Origin: Umbilicaria muhlenbergii
Lineage: Eukaryota > Ascomycota > Lecanoromycetes > Umbilicariales > Umbilicariaceae
DNA: 64,000 nt
NCBI GenBank assembly: GCA_000611775.1
Contig: KK106982.1
Location: forward strand, 6,868,285 to 6,932,284
Direction: 5' to 3'
Shown: positions 21,355-33,800 of the stretch, in pieces
How the letters are laid out: each line of letters starts with the position of its first letter
Numbering within the stretch: the first letter of the stretch is position 1
Made by a program: the position numbers and the translations under genes
Notes under the pieces: model-generated
Told to the model about the DNA's origin: nothing
Seen by the model: the letters and a program-made list of their open reading frames with translations, nothing else
Databases searched by the model: none

Positions 21355-22306
21355 GACTGTAGCAGCAACAGAATCTCAAACCAGCAAGGATGGAGTTCAA
21401 GGAGCACAAGGTTTCTTGCGTGTCTGGTGAGTCAACTGTTCATCTTCTTTTTGGAGTAGATCAGATAGAAATGAAATGTTAACACCCCCCAATCATTCCG
21501 TAATTGAAAAAGTGCCGTGCATAAATCGTCCACTGTAATTCCTGCTCATGTCAATGAGCTGACAGGTACAAACCATTTGTTCTACCAATTTATATAAAGA
21601 ACCGGTCTCAACTTTCCATTTCCCCTCTTGAATCCCGAAAAAGAATTGTCTCCAATACGGCAAGCTCACAGGTACCTTATCGGATCTCCTACCATTCCCA
21701 CACCACCTTACCACCTCACCACCTACCACTCTCTATCGCCCCCCAATGCCGACAACGGCTTCACCATCAGCAACACAAACATGGACCTCGACGTCGATTG
21801 AAACCCGCTATCCATCTCCGCACCACAACCTCCATAGCGTTGGGGGGATTAGGGGTCGAGGTTTGTCAGAGGAGTTTCCGGGGCGGTGGGTATGGGGCGC
21901 TGGAGGGGTTCGAGCGGATTGCGGGGGCAGGGAGGGCGAGGGGAAGGGGGTGTGCGGGGTGGTTGGAGGGGAGGGGGTTATGATGGTGGTGGTGGTGGAG
22001 GTGGGGGAGGGGGGGGGTTCATGATGTTTGGAGGGGTGCGGAGGTTGGATGACAGGGGTCTGATGGTTTTTGCGATGGACGTGAGGCGGCGGGAAGGTGG
22101 AGTTGTTAGTTGTTCAGCAGAGGATGAGCCATGGTAGCGCTGGTTGGAATATCGACTCTGCTTTTATACAGGACTTCTGGTAGCCTGTAGACTTTTGTTT
22201 ATATTGAATAGTAGCTATTGTTAGCTTCGGGGAACCCTTCCCACGACGGTCCTCTCCCATGGCTTTGTAGCTATTTAGCATGCCACATCTAGCAGCCCAA
22301 ATACGC
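21355..22306. other. Intergenic, TATA-bearing G-rich region with possible small gene
   Basis: TATATAAA at 21591-21598 is followed by short plus-strand frames starting at 21746, 21798 and 21886. The plus strand is C-rich to about 21.83 kb and then G-rich to 22.03 kb, with a GGTGGTGGTGGAGGTGGGGG run. A short Gly-rich protein, perhaps with an intron, is possible, but no single frame or splice model is convincing. Confidence 0.35.
21591..21598 (+). promoter_or_regulatory. TATA-like element (TATATAAA)
   Basis: Matches the consensus and lies 148 bases before the ATG at 21746, whose frame is itself doubtful. Confidence 0.4.
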
Positions 22307-25300
22307 TCATGTATAGCTTTTCGTCGACCTCTGCGTGCCTCGCTTTTCCTCGAACTACGTCAAATTAGTCATCAGCCATATGTTGCAAACGCAATCGACT
22401 CACGTCCAAGAAATTCGTCATTGTCATAAGAAGGACAAAAAACTCCACCAGCTCGTCCAGATCGGCACCTGCATCTCCCGCCAGAACCCCACCGATTTTG
22501 GCCTGCCGCTTGAAGATGGCTACGATGCCGGCGCGGTTTTCAACTAGGAATATCCTGGCTTGGTCGATCGTCTGATCGTTTTGAGGCCCTCGGCTTAGGA
22601 CTATAGAAGTGATAACGCGAACGACGGACAGAAGCAATTCATAGTATTTTTTCAGAGCATCAGGATTATCGATTTCTACTGCAGTTAGCTAGATGTTATT
22701 GATATACCAGGTGCCAACATACCGAGCCCGAGATCCGGATCAACAGCGAACAGCCCAGAAGCACGTACGGCTCGGAAGAGGCCAGCGTTCATAACCTGTG
22801 CCGCACCCAGCTTGCTCTGGGAGATTCTCAAGAGTAATGACAATTTGGCATCATAGTAAGCGAGTAACATTGGCACCTCTGTCCGGAAAGTGTCAGCTCT
22901 GGAAGAGAGTAGCGGGACTTATCACTTGGTGCTTACCTCTTGAACCTGCGTCACGCAACTCCTGCGGAATACTTCGGATGGTCCCTACAAGAACAACGAT
23001 AAAATTCGTTCGTACAAGCGCCTCGATAACGTACTTCGAGCCCTCCTTCTCGGCCATGGCTAGTAGGGCGTCAAGCAGTAACAATGCAGAGATTCTGCAG
23101 GTACCTTCGCCGTTGTAACCGTCGTCAGATATGATATCAATCAGCCTCTCGCCAGCAGCCTTCAGCGTCTGAGTACTATGGCGGCGTAGCGTGGATCCAC
23201 CAGAGGCCTCGGCCATGCCGATTAGATATCTGTAGCATATGCTGTAAAGGGTTTCGCGGAAGGTTGCGTTTCCATTGGCTGCATTTATAGCCCGGAGTGA
23301 AGTCCGGAACACTTGGAAAAGCCTATCGTTGGCGACGTCCCCAGCCCTTCCTTTGTCTAGAGATGACGATTTGAAATCAAGCTGATTCATTAACGCTTGT
23401 ATGAGTCGGGCTATCTCAATAGCCTCATCTGTATCATCAGGAGAGACCCGATCAAGCTTAGGCAGGATAATCTGAAGAGCCTGTAGTATCAAAGCGGTCT
23501 TACTTGGCTGATCAAGTTCGCATGTCTCCATCATGAGGGTCATCAGCTCTACCCAAGCCTTGAGTGCTTCTGACCGAGCAAACAATAGACTCTGCCGGTT
23601 GTTGTCGCCGATATAGTAGAGCAAGATCTCTTGCGCTTCCGTAAGTAGTTGCTGTTCGTCGGCAGGATTCTGTAGTTTGCCTGCCTTCCGCAACTCGTTG
23701 TGTCTCAATGTCAGCAATTCTTGAACAATTTTCAGGTTATGCAGATTTTCTTCTGGTCCCATAGCTGATCCATCACTGATGTTGAAGTCCACTGCAGCAA
23801 AGTAATTGAGATGTCGGTGCTGCAGATAGGTTGGGAGTTCCAACTCGGTAAAGTCTAGAAGATCGAAAACTGTCAAGCTTGTGAGCTGCTCACCGTCGGG
23901 AGTGGTGACTGATCCGAGTAAAGTGGACAAGAGCTTTGCTTTGAGTGATGGCGCTCCCTCCTTGGCAACCAAACGAACCTCCATACAGGCATATTCCAAG
24001 AGTGAACAGCGTCGTCGGAGATACTGCTGCAGTGTAGATGCAGAGTCCGTGAACATGAATTCTGGGTCCACCAAACGGCGGCCATCCCATCGTGTGTTCA
24101 AGTCGAAGGAGTTCTCTGCCAGAAATAGATTGGAGAGGAAGTCCTGGCTTCGTAGTTCGCTCAAGGTGTAAATAGAACTCAGCTGCGAGCGACATAGCGT
24201 CTGCACCACCTGCAGACCCTTTTGCTTGATCTGCACCCCCAATGAGAGTATGGTCTCCGCATCGCCGTCCGGGTATTCAATTGTCAAACGCAGAATTGCG
24301 TGGAATAAAGACATGCCCTTTGCAAACATACCGCCCGGGTCAATGTCGAGACCATAGCTATCGCACGAAAATCCAAGTAACAAGTGCGCTATAGTAGGCC
24401 GGTCTGGGATGGCAGCCAGGCAGCTGATTAAGAAGTCCAGTATAGCTAATTTGACGAAGTAACCAGGAGCCTCTGCACCTTGCGCGAGCTCCCGTGCATC
24501 AACTCGCATCTCTGACACCAGAGACCGTGCTATGCGGTTCACATCATTGTCTTTCTCAATGGCCGCAATCAGCCGATTTCCATTGAGGCGTTGACCAGGT
24601 CCAGTTATAGACTGCGCATTCAGCTTCCTCGAGCCAGAAAGCTTTCCCAACAGTTTCAAAGACGAAATAGCAAGCTCCTGGTGTCCCGCACCTATATACA
24701 GACCAAGATCGACGATGATGGAAAGGTTGGTTGCTACACTGTCCTCAAAGGAAGCTAGGGAAGGGTTCAGTACAGGCTGGCTCCGTCCTGTTGACTGCAG
24801 CTTCAACAGCGGGCGTACAATGTCAAGGTACGTGGACTGTAGATCCATGATGAGATTCATGACATCGATGCTCCGCAGCAGCGCTAGAACAAGTGGAGAA
24901 TCAGCTGTCGCATTGCTGACCTCGGTAATATCCTGATGAGCTGAGGCGAAAAGGGCGGCGAGGACACGCTCATTAAAGGCCCACTCCATCACCCTTGCAA
25001 AGGGGTGAAGACGGGTGTATGCCAGTAGTGAGGAGGTACTCATGGCATTATCAACGGACATTGTTGATTTGTTGGCAATGATAACCAAATCTTCATTAAA
25101 AGTGCTCAAGCAAGTAGCAAGAAAGTCAAGACATCTCCAGCGCAGTATTCTCAGTTGAAACAGATCTTCAACATCTCGTGTCCTCTCAGCAAAAATCTTG
25201 CCAAGTACGAAATTGACATAAGGCTCGATACCAGGCATGCGATAGGCGGATCCCAACTGCTCTGGAAATGGTAGGGCATCATTCAAAGAGGCATTTTCAG

Positions 25301-27530
25301 GAGTAGGAGCTATGAGCGCATTAAGCAGGCCGACAAAAGCATTGCACTCCTCGAATGTGGAACCTATGGTTTTGTACAAAAACTCTTCAGCGCGGGCCGG
25401 CGAGTTCGAAATTTTCACGCCTTTCGATAGACCTTGCGGAGATGAGGATCCAACAGAAACCCATTGGTCAAGGTAAGTCCATATTGTGGTACCGGTCTCG
25501 ACCGTCTTGTCAGTCAACAGCGCTTCCAAGGCCATGAGGACGCAGGCTCTCAACCGGAAGGGTATGCTGCTGCTGCATAGGAAAAACAAGGTCTCCACGA
25601 CTTGGAAGGTCGGGTGCGTTAGAATCCAGGACCTCACAACAGAGCTTTGGCAGCACAAATGCGATGTTAGCCGGAGGTAACATTCAAGCATAAGGGCACT
25701 TTCATGCTCGTCGATCTCATCAATCTTAGGCTTCCCACTATAGTGAGAGGCCGGAAGCGCTGCCACTGGATGGTCGCGAAGCTTTGATGCATAAAACCCT
25801 AGTTCATTGAAGATCTGCGCCCAGTTCAACGAACTTGACCTTCGCAGTCTTGCGGGTGTGGTGGTACCCTCATCTAACAAGAAACGATGTGCTGAGGTTG
25901 CGCATTCCTCACCCTCAGAAATGGTTCTCAGCATATCGCAGAACGCACCTGCGCGGGGAGTGGATTGTCTCCGCGACGCCCACTGCAGAAAGCCATAGAG
26001 GTTGCTGTCAGGGTCAGACCAGAAAGATTGTGCTGCTTCTATACGGTGCTCGAATGCGTAGGATATTATGACAAGGAATCTCTCCAAATGCAAGTCATGT
26101 TCGGAGATGTTGTTTTGCAAGCCGCTATGCACACTTGAGTATATCTTTCTCCGCTGATCGTCTTCCTCGGCTTTGAGCCTTCGAAGAGTGTCGGGCATGT
26201 TGGTAATAAAAGCGTCTGTGAAAGATTGAAATTGCTCCATATTCAAGTCGGCGAAGTATGGTGACGTAAGTGAAATCTCAGGTGCTAGAGTTGGGGCATC
26301 GCGCAGCAGAAGGTGCATCAATTCACTTTTCGCTGGGTCGAACCATGCATCCGGTGTAATCTGTGAGCTTATTGATAGCGTACACTCAAAGGCGCCATCA
26401 GCGAGGGCTCGAATAAAAGACTCTGAACGTTCCTGAGCTTCGACTTCTGGATCGGTTCGTTGTAGGGGTGACCCCACGGGTTGGTCAAGGTACCATCCGC
26501 TGTATTCGGCAATCCACCAACAAGTCATGGCAGCTTGCAGGTTTCGTAGCGGCCATGGCCTCGATTCCCGGTTTTCCATAATCTTTGTATGTAAAGATCT
26601 CGCCTCCTGTAGACTTCCGCCTCCCTCTGGTGAGCCATATTGGGATATGAAGGCCAAGACCGGGGGAACGTAGTGGACTGCAAGGTAATTCCATCTGTCC
26701 AGTTTGGGTAGATGATCGTCCAGGAGCTTATGGAAATCTTCCACACTTGTATAATTCGCCTTGACAAGGTATGTGACAATGGCGGCCAGACTCTCATGCT
26801 GCTTCGCAAGGCTAGTCTGTTCGAAGTCTAATATCTCCTGGTGCTCGGGGGTTGAAGTTTGCTCAAGTATTATCGCACTTTGCACTCGCTCCGCGAGGCC
26901 GAGCAACCATTTCTCCACTGCTTCCATTGCAGACGCACATTTCCTGGTATAAAGGGATCCATTGCGGGCCTGCCCATCCTGGATCTCCAAAATCAGCGCG
27001 ATTAGCTGTCGTAGTACATCTCGAATGCCCTCATCCCGGTCGGGATTGGTGGACTCTTTCAACACTAGACGCAAACACTCGAGGAGGAACTGTCTGTTCT
27101 CATGAAAATGAATTACTCCGGTTGCTAAGACCGAGCGATCGAGATCCTCCGCCTCTTCTTGTGCCCCCAGCAAAATCCGCGCCGATTCGATCTCGTCCAA
27201 GTCGAGAATCTCCGCGAGCTGTACCGTGCTTTCCTTGAACTCGTCGTTGACAGCATATTCCAGGTCGTCGATTGTGATTGTCCCTGTAAAGCCGCCAAGT
27301 AAGTGAGCGAACATGAAATGCATAGACCACTTCTTCAGGAGCATACCAGAGGAGAGCGCCTGTCGACTGGCATCATTCTTGGAGACTTTGTCTAAGAGTC
27401 TTCTAAAGTCCTCAATCCGTGCCTCTAATTCCACCCATAGCCTCTCAACATTGGGTAGGCGATCTTCGGACAGAGCGAGCAGATCTTGATGTATGCCGCG
27501 AAGGCCCTCCAAGCTGTCCAGGGCCGACAT
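22307..27530 (-). CDS. NUP192: Nucleoporin Nup192 (Nup205 family)
   Basis: Four exons: 22937-27530, 22723-22878, 22404-22678 and 22307-22354, 1690 aa. The start is the ATG at 27530, because MSALDSLEGLRGIHQDLLAL and the following RLPNVERL match the N-terminus of fungal Nup192; the open frame upstream is discounted. Family landmarks are LLKKWSMHFMFAHL, MTCWWIAEYSGWYLD near residue 335, KGMSLFHAILRLTIEYP near 1080 and VPMLLAYYDAKLSLLLRI near 1533. The protein is a large all-helical solenoid of the nuclear pore inner ring, which binds Nic96 and supports the central transport channel. Length agrees with Nup192 from other fungi. The last exon adds only 15 residues (FEEKRGT and so on). Its acceptor is the least certain point; the FLD-FEE join keeps frame and matches my recollection of the family C-terminus. 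The gene shares a short upstream region with tel1. Confidence 0.95.
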
Positions 27531-27898
27531 TCCACTTCGCCAGATGCGAGGTTGAGGCGAGAGCTCTGCGAATGGTACGAGTAGATACCTTAGTACTGGT
27601 CGCAAGGAACAAAAGTCGCGTCGTCGGTAAAATAAATCTTAGCGCGCGTGAAGTTACGCCTTATATGCGTATATACCTTGGTGCCTTGCAGACACTGAGG
27701 CGCCGATACTGAGGTAGCAAACTTCATTCAATGTTTAGAAGTCCTCCCTTCCGACGCAGGAATGATGGGAAAGCACTGGACTCCGTTATCCAGTGACGAG
27801 CGATTTCCCTTGATAGCTCGTACGGTGAGAACGGCATGCTCCCGTTCTTCGATTACCTTGACCTTCACCCGATGGTCTGAGGTTCAGCTCACATAATA
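27531..27898. promoter_or_regulatory. Shared NUP192/TEL1 intergenic region
   Basis: 368 bp between two divergent ATGs. It must hold both promoters. I see no clear TATA element. The part nearest NUP192 contains GCGCGC-like and TATGCGTATATAC-like sequences, but no factor site can be named with confidence. Confidence 0.6.
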
Positions 27899-30800
27899 AT
27901 GGGGGAGCTCAGTATCAGTAAAGCCCTTGGTAAGGCCGGACATCGCCATAGCGGCTGGTGTGGTGACTTATAGCCTGCAGAGCGACTTGGATCGGGGGCG
28001 GTTAGAGAGCGTAGTGAGGGTCTCGCTGGTACGTTCCGTCCGTTATGAGTGACTCAGTTCTAAGGAATCTAGATTTGAAACATCTCCTGGTACAAAATAA
28101 AGGAAGCTCAAAGCTGTATGTAATCCTCTCCGTATGTTCCTACCTGTTATGGGGCTAATGGTCGGCTTCAGGGAGGCTCTTACGGACAAGGGATACCACA
28201 AGATCTTCGAAGCGCTATTCAATGTTGTCAGAAGTGAACGATCTAAATACTCAAAAGCTACTACAATAAGCACACAAGATACGCCAGCAAGGCGACTGTC
28301 GGCGTGTGCGGATGTGTTTCGGTTGGCTGTTGTCGCTGGTGTACGCAAGATACGGAGCAAGACTGTAAAGGCCTTGGTGGACCACATCACTCAAACGCTG
28401 CCCAATCCCGCCGGAGGATATTGCGAACCACTCTTGAACGACTACATCAAATCCTTGGGGACCATATTGGAATATCAGGCCCATCCCGAACACCTGAACA
28501 AGGAAGAATGGCACGTTGTCGTAGACTTCTGCATTGAAGGCATCAGTACGTTCAGCAGCACCCTCAATGGTCCCGATTCCAGGGAATCACATGGGCCTGA
28601 GGAATCCAATAGCCGCAGTGGTAATCGCAGCCGAGCTCAAACCCCCAGTACATCTATATCTCTGCTCGGTACGACTCATAAGACCAGCTTCCGCAGTACT
28701 GAAAACGCAACAGTCTCAAATCCAAGGAGTAATGCGGAGGAATTTATCCTGTGTTTACAGCATTTGACTTCCGTTTCAAATGCACCTATCCTTGATAGAG
28801 CACGCTCGATTTTGGAAGTGCTCATTAATCTGCTTCGGACGTCTGCAACTATTGGTCGAGCTCATCAAGCCACCTTCGTGTGTATAAATCATATTATTAA
28901 ACGCACCGTTACAGACGATGTAGCGTTAACTCAACATGCTATCAAGAATGTTATCCCCTTGATACGACGACTGTGGCACCCCAAATCTGGTACCCTCGGA
29001 GATGAGATGTTGAGTAGCTTGATATTAGCAGAGGCTTATCTACCGTGTCTGTTTCGATTCGGAGACTTTGAAGATTGCCAGTCCGAGTTACAGGGTCTCG
29101 TCGAAGTCTTATATGGTGAATACTCTAAGCGTGCGGAGAAAGATCAGCTGCAAATCGATGACTTGGAGTTCTATCTTCCTAAGAAAACCAAGCATAGGCA
29201 AACCCCATTAAGCATCAAAGCCTTCGGACTTCGCCCGGGCATTATCCGCGCTGAGCAGAATTGGGCTTTACTGTACATCGTCTCAAATTTGACTTCTATT
29301 TTGATTGCTCGAGGAAGCCCAGATGCGGAACATCCTTCCATTGAAGACCAGACTGGCTCCAACAAGCGCCGACGGCTGATGCAGCCACTTGATAGCCTCT
29401 TGCAACTGATAAGGCTAGCAACCGCGTCCGAAAAAGTCTGCGCCCTTCAGGCCCTTGCCTTGACCGTGGACATGGTCACTATCCCAGATCCCGACTTGCG
29501 AGTAATCTTGGATACTTTAACACCTTGTCTCTCCGAGGATAACGGAACTTTGAGCTCATGGGCAATGCTGGCCTTATCATGGTGAGCTATTTGCCCAGAA
29601 GCTGTCCCTAATGTGCTAATAGATAATTTACCCAGCTTGTCCTACCAAAAAGCCGCTTGTGTCGCAGGCCTCAAAGAGACGTGGCTACAGGTGTGGCGTA
29701 TTTCGTCAAGGAATGTAACGTCGTCGGTTGCTTGTAGAGCCGCCTGCCATGTGATGGGGATTGTCTTGGATACAGGCCTTGTCGACTTTGCGGATATCAC
29801 TGAATTCGTTGATGGTATGGTCTCTTCTGCCGATATGAACGGCCCTGCAGTGTTTGCGGATTCCTCGGTCACATTGTGGTCCACTATTATATCACTTAAA
29901 GGAAGAGAAAACCATGGGATGATCCACAACGTCATAGAGCGTGTTCTTCGTTGGCTATTCAGGAAATGGTCCCCAGGTAGGTTGCCTCAAGTGGAATACT
30001 AGGGACGTCAAAAAAACTTACCTCTATATGACAGCGAATTTTCAAGATCGGCTGTATGGCCTACATCTTGCCCACCATTGCCAGGCCCACGACATTGTTA
30101 GATTACTAGTCTCATGTCTAGGACTTGCAGTTGGCTCTCAGGAATCGCATCCCTACCTTGTCCTGGGAACGCTGTCGCAAGCACGTCTACGTTGCCAGAG
30201 GGATAGAACGCTGGTCAGCTACCTTACGATGGCAGAGGAAAGCTTATCTGCGGCCATCACAGCAGGAAGACCATCAGCCATCTCCTCTCAGGCGATCATT
30301 ATCCCGGATGTCCGCTTTCAGTTCCTAAGTGCCAGTCTAGTTGATCATTTAATTGCTGAGACGACAGCGCTTCTGCGTGACGACTCCCCCACCAGCCTGG
30401 GCGCGTCTCATATCATCAACCCAGACATTGTACGAGTTTTGAGCTACCTGTGTATTGTCAGCTATGCAGTTTCATCATGTCAGGCCATTCGAGACGCAAG
30501 AAAAATCGATCTTTTGCGCACTAGTACCGCGAAACTCAGGAAACTTCTTATCGATTGCATTGAAAGTCAGAGAGATCGCCAAGGCCTCATCGATGCTCTG
30601 CTCGTATCTATTGGTACAAGCCTCAGTCCGCTTAATGAAAGAGACGAGGAGTTGAGCCTGCATCACAGAGGTGCAATCGCGATGGCTCAAGGTTTCCCGC
30701 AAGACTTTTGGGGGCAGATTTCTCTCACCGATGGTCAATCGGTCGACCTAGAGTACGATATGCTGGATATGGATGAGGATTTCGAGTCCCAGGGAAGCCA

Positions 30801-33800
30801 CGCGAGAGTCGACAAAGCCAACACTGACGTTTCACACAATGAGATCGCCGCTGCGACGGATATCTCAGCTTTTCGACACTCCACGTCAGCAAGAATTTGC
30901 TATATAGCGACCAGGTTGACAGAAGGGGGTGGCAGTGACACAGTACCCTCTTCTTTTATCACATATTTGACGTCGCTGCGGCCGTCTGAGCTTCTCTTAT
31001 GTAGAAATATCCTCAAAGACATGGTTGGGCCTGTTTTGCGCATGTCTCGCGTCGATGCCGGTATTCTACTGGAACATCTAGCCGAAGAACTTCTCAGGTC
31101 ATACGACTTCGAAAGGTGCGAGGTAGCAATGGGTGTCTGCCTCGATGTCATGACGGGTTTGGCAGATATGTGGACCACCGCCGATGCTTGTTTGCTGAGC
31201 GATTGCGGTGCTGCTATGTACGAATGGTTCATCAAAGTTGCCTTGAGCAAGGGTATCGCTTCGCCTCACGTTCATATCTGTATTTCATCGATGCTTCAGC
31301 GAGTGATCAAGGTTCGTCCTGATTATGCCAAGAGTCTTTCCCTACCATCAGCAAGAACAAGTCTCTTCAGCGTCCTCGAAGAAGGTAATATTGCGGTCAA
31401 GTATCATGTGGGACGTAATATCTCGGAGATTTTTGGTCTCTTCGTTCTGAAAGAGCATGATGCCATCCTTGAAGACGTTATTAACAGCCTTCCAAGTGAA
31501 CGAGACTGGTCAGAAGGTATAGCTTTACGACTCTTAGCCTTAGCGCATTTAGCGGCTGCATGGTCAACGCTCCTCCGTCGATGTGTGTATGCTATGTTCG
31601 AGACACCTGGGCATATTCATGAGGCTACCGGTTATGCAAAGCAGTGTTTGAACCATGTATCTAGGTCGCTGGGTCTATCGAATGCTCAACAACTCTTCAG
31701 ACTATTTGCGTCTCAGATAATTTACACCTGGCTCGAAACCCAAGATATAAGATCTATTCCTTATGCAATTTTCGGATACAGCAATCTTGCTCATCTTCTA
31801 CGTGATATACAAGACGAAGTCGTCGGCCAGGTGGTCATGCGTTGCGACGAGACGGAAGCGACTCAGTTGGAAGAAGATCTCGGACAGCCGCTGGAAAAAC
31901 TTCTGGACACATCCTTTGGGAAAGCTGCAGCATATAGCATTGCTCGAGACGTCGCGGTTCCACCCTCACAAGGCGGACAAACATCTGGCGCTGACACTCG
32001 AGTGAGGAAGCTTCTTGGTAAAGTCAGATACGCAGCCTTACTTACCACCAAGTTTCCGGACGTGCTAGTGGTCTTCTTTCAAACAATGGACCAGGAAGAG
32101 CATATTGCGAAAGGCTTTCAAAAGCATCCAAACTATGGAACGGCCTATAAAGCCTACCAAAGGGTCATTTCTGCTGGTGTTTCTACTACCGTTCTACCAG
32201 CGAATCAGCAGCCGTCTTTCAGAGCTGGTTTTGTGTTTGACGAAATCGAGTTCTTGTGTCGTCGTACAAGCTATGACACGGATACTCTGTGGTCACCCGC
32301 CTTGTATGTCTATGTTCTCCGACGATTACTCGACATTATACATCCCGCACTGGGCTCTCTCCATGCCTGCTCCGTCCTTCGCAGGATACGGATCTTAACT
32401 AGCATGGCTGGCACCACTGCTCTACAAGATTATCCTCTAGAGATGGCCCTCCACGCATTGCAGCCTTTTCTGACAGATATACAATGCGCGGATGATGCCA
32501 TAGGACTGGTTCAATACCTTCTGGAGTACGGCAAACCATACCTCGCAAATACCCCATCTTTCCTCGCTGGTGTTGCAGTCTCGACCTTGGCTTCCATGAG
32601 GGCATTTTTAAACTCAACGCAAGAAAGCACTACCCAGGAGAGTCATTTCAAGGCCACTATGACAAAAGCGCGTGCTTTTCACTCCTGGTTTGGTACATTC
32701 TTAGATTGCTATACATCTCCCCAAATGACTGGCGCTTCGGAGCAGTCATTCAAGGCTATAATGAGGGCAGCACTGAACATTCGAACTAACGGTAACGCAA
32801 GGAAAGGGACATACGAGAGTGATTTGTTGATGGGGATTCTCGAAGACAGACACTCTGGTCGCAACCTTCTCAACCGACCCGCACAAGAACTCATCCTTGG
32901 CCTGCTTTGCGCAGCTTTTGAAGTTCCGAGTGACTTCCACGATGACATTCTCGGAGAAGACCAGCAAGCTGCTGCATTCGCGCCTACAGTATGGGAGACT
33001 TGTCAACGACAGAGGTACAGTCAGAGCTACCTTACTTGGACAGCACGGGTTCTCGGCCGAGCTTACGCTTCAACTGGACAGATGGTTGGAGAAATGGTGC
33101 GTGAAATATCATCCCAACTTGTCGAAAACACCCAAATGGAAAACGATACAGTGAAGTATGATAGTTCACGGTCCGCCCTCCTTCGAATACTTCGCGATGC
33201 ACTCCTTACCGATGATAGAGCGCATGTCGGCGTAGCTGAGCGGGCTCTGCAGCTGGTGGTTAGCAAAGCCCAGGGCAGCGAGCTACTTGTGGAGGTTGGC
33301 GAAGTGCTGCCAGATTCTCTTGTGAAAGCTCTTGTCTGGGACCCATACACCTGTCCGCTAGGACTTTGGGGCGCTCCTCAACAATACAGCTTGCAAGAGA
33401 GCGTGGGTTTTGACATGCACATTCCAGCTTCACTTTGGATCCAGCGTGTGTGCATTGCTCTGGCTTCCGGGGCTACGGACGATCCTCTTCTTGGAGGGCT
33501 ACCGCAACTGCTGGCTACTATTTCAGATTTGCCTGAACGAGCGTTCCCGTACATTCTGCATCTCGTCCTACTTCGAGAGACAGAGAGTATTCGAAACGCG
33601 AGGCGCATAATTTCTGAGGCCTGCCAGACTTGGTTTGAGGCATGCGATGAGACCACAACACCCCATGTAAAGATACTACTGAACGCTATACTGTACTTAC
33701 GGAGCCAAACGATCCCTAATGAAAGCAACAAAGCCGACCGTGATCGTTGGCTAGAACTCAACTATACTCAAGCCGGTGCAGCTGCAGCAAAATGTGGCAT

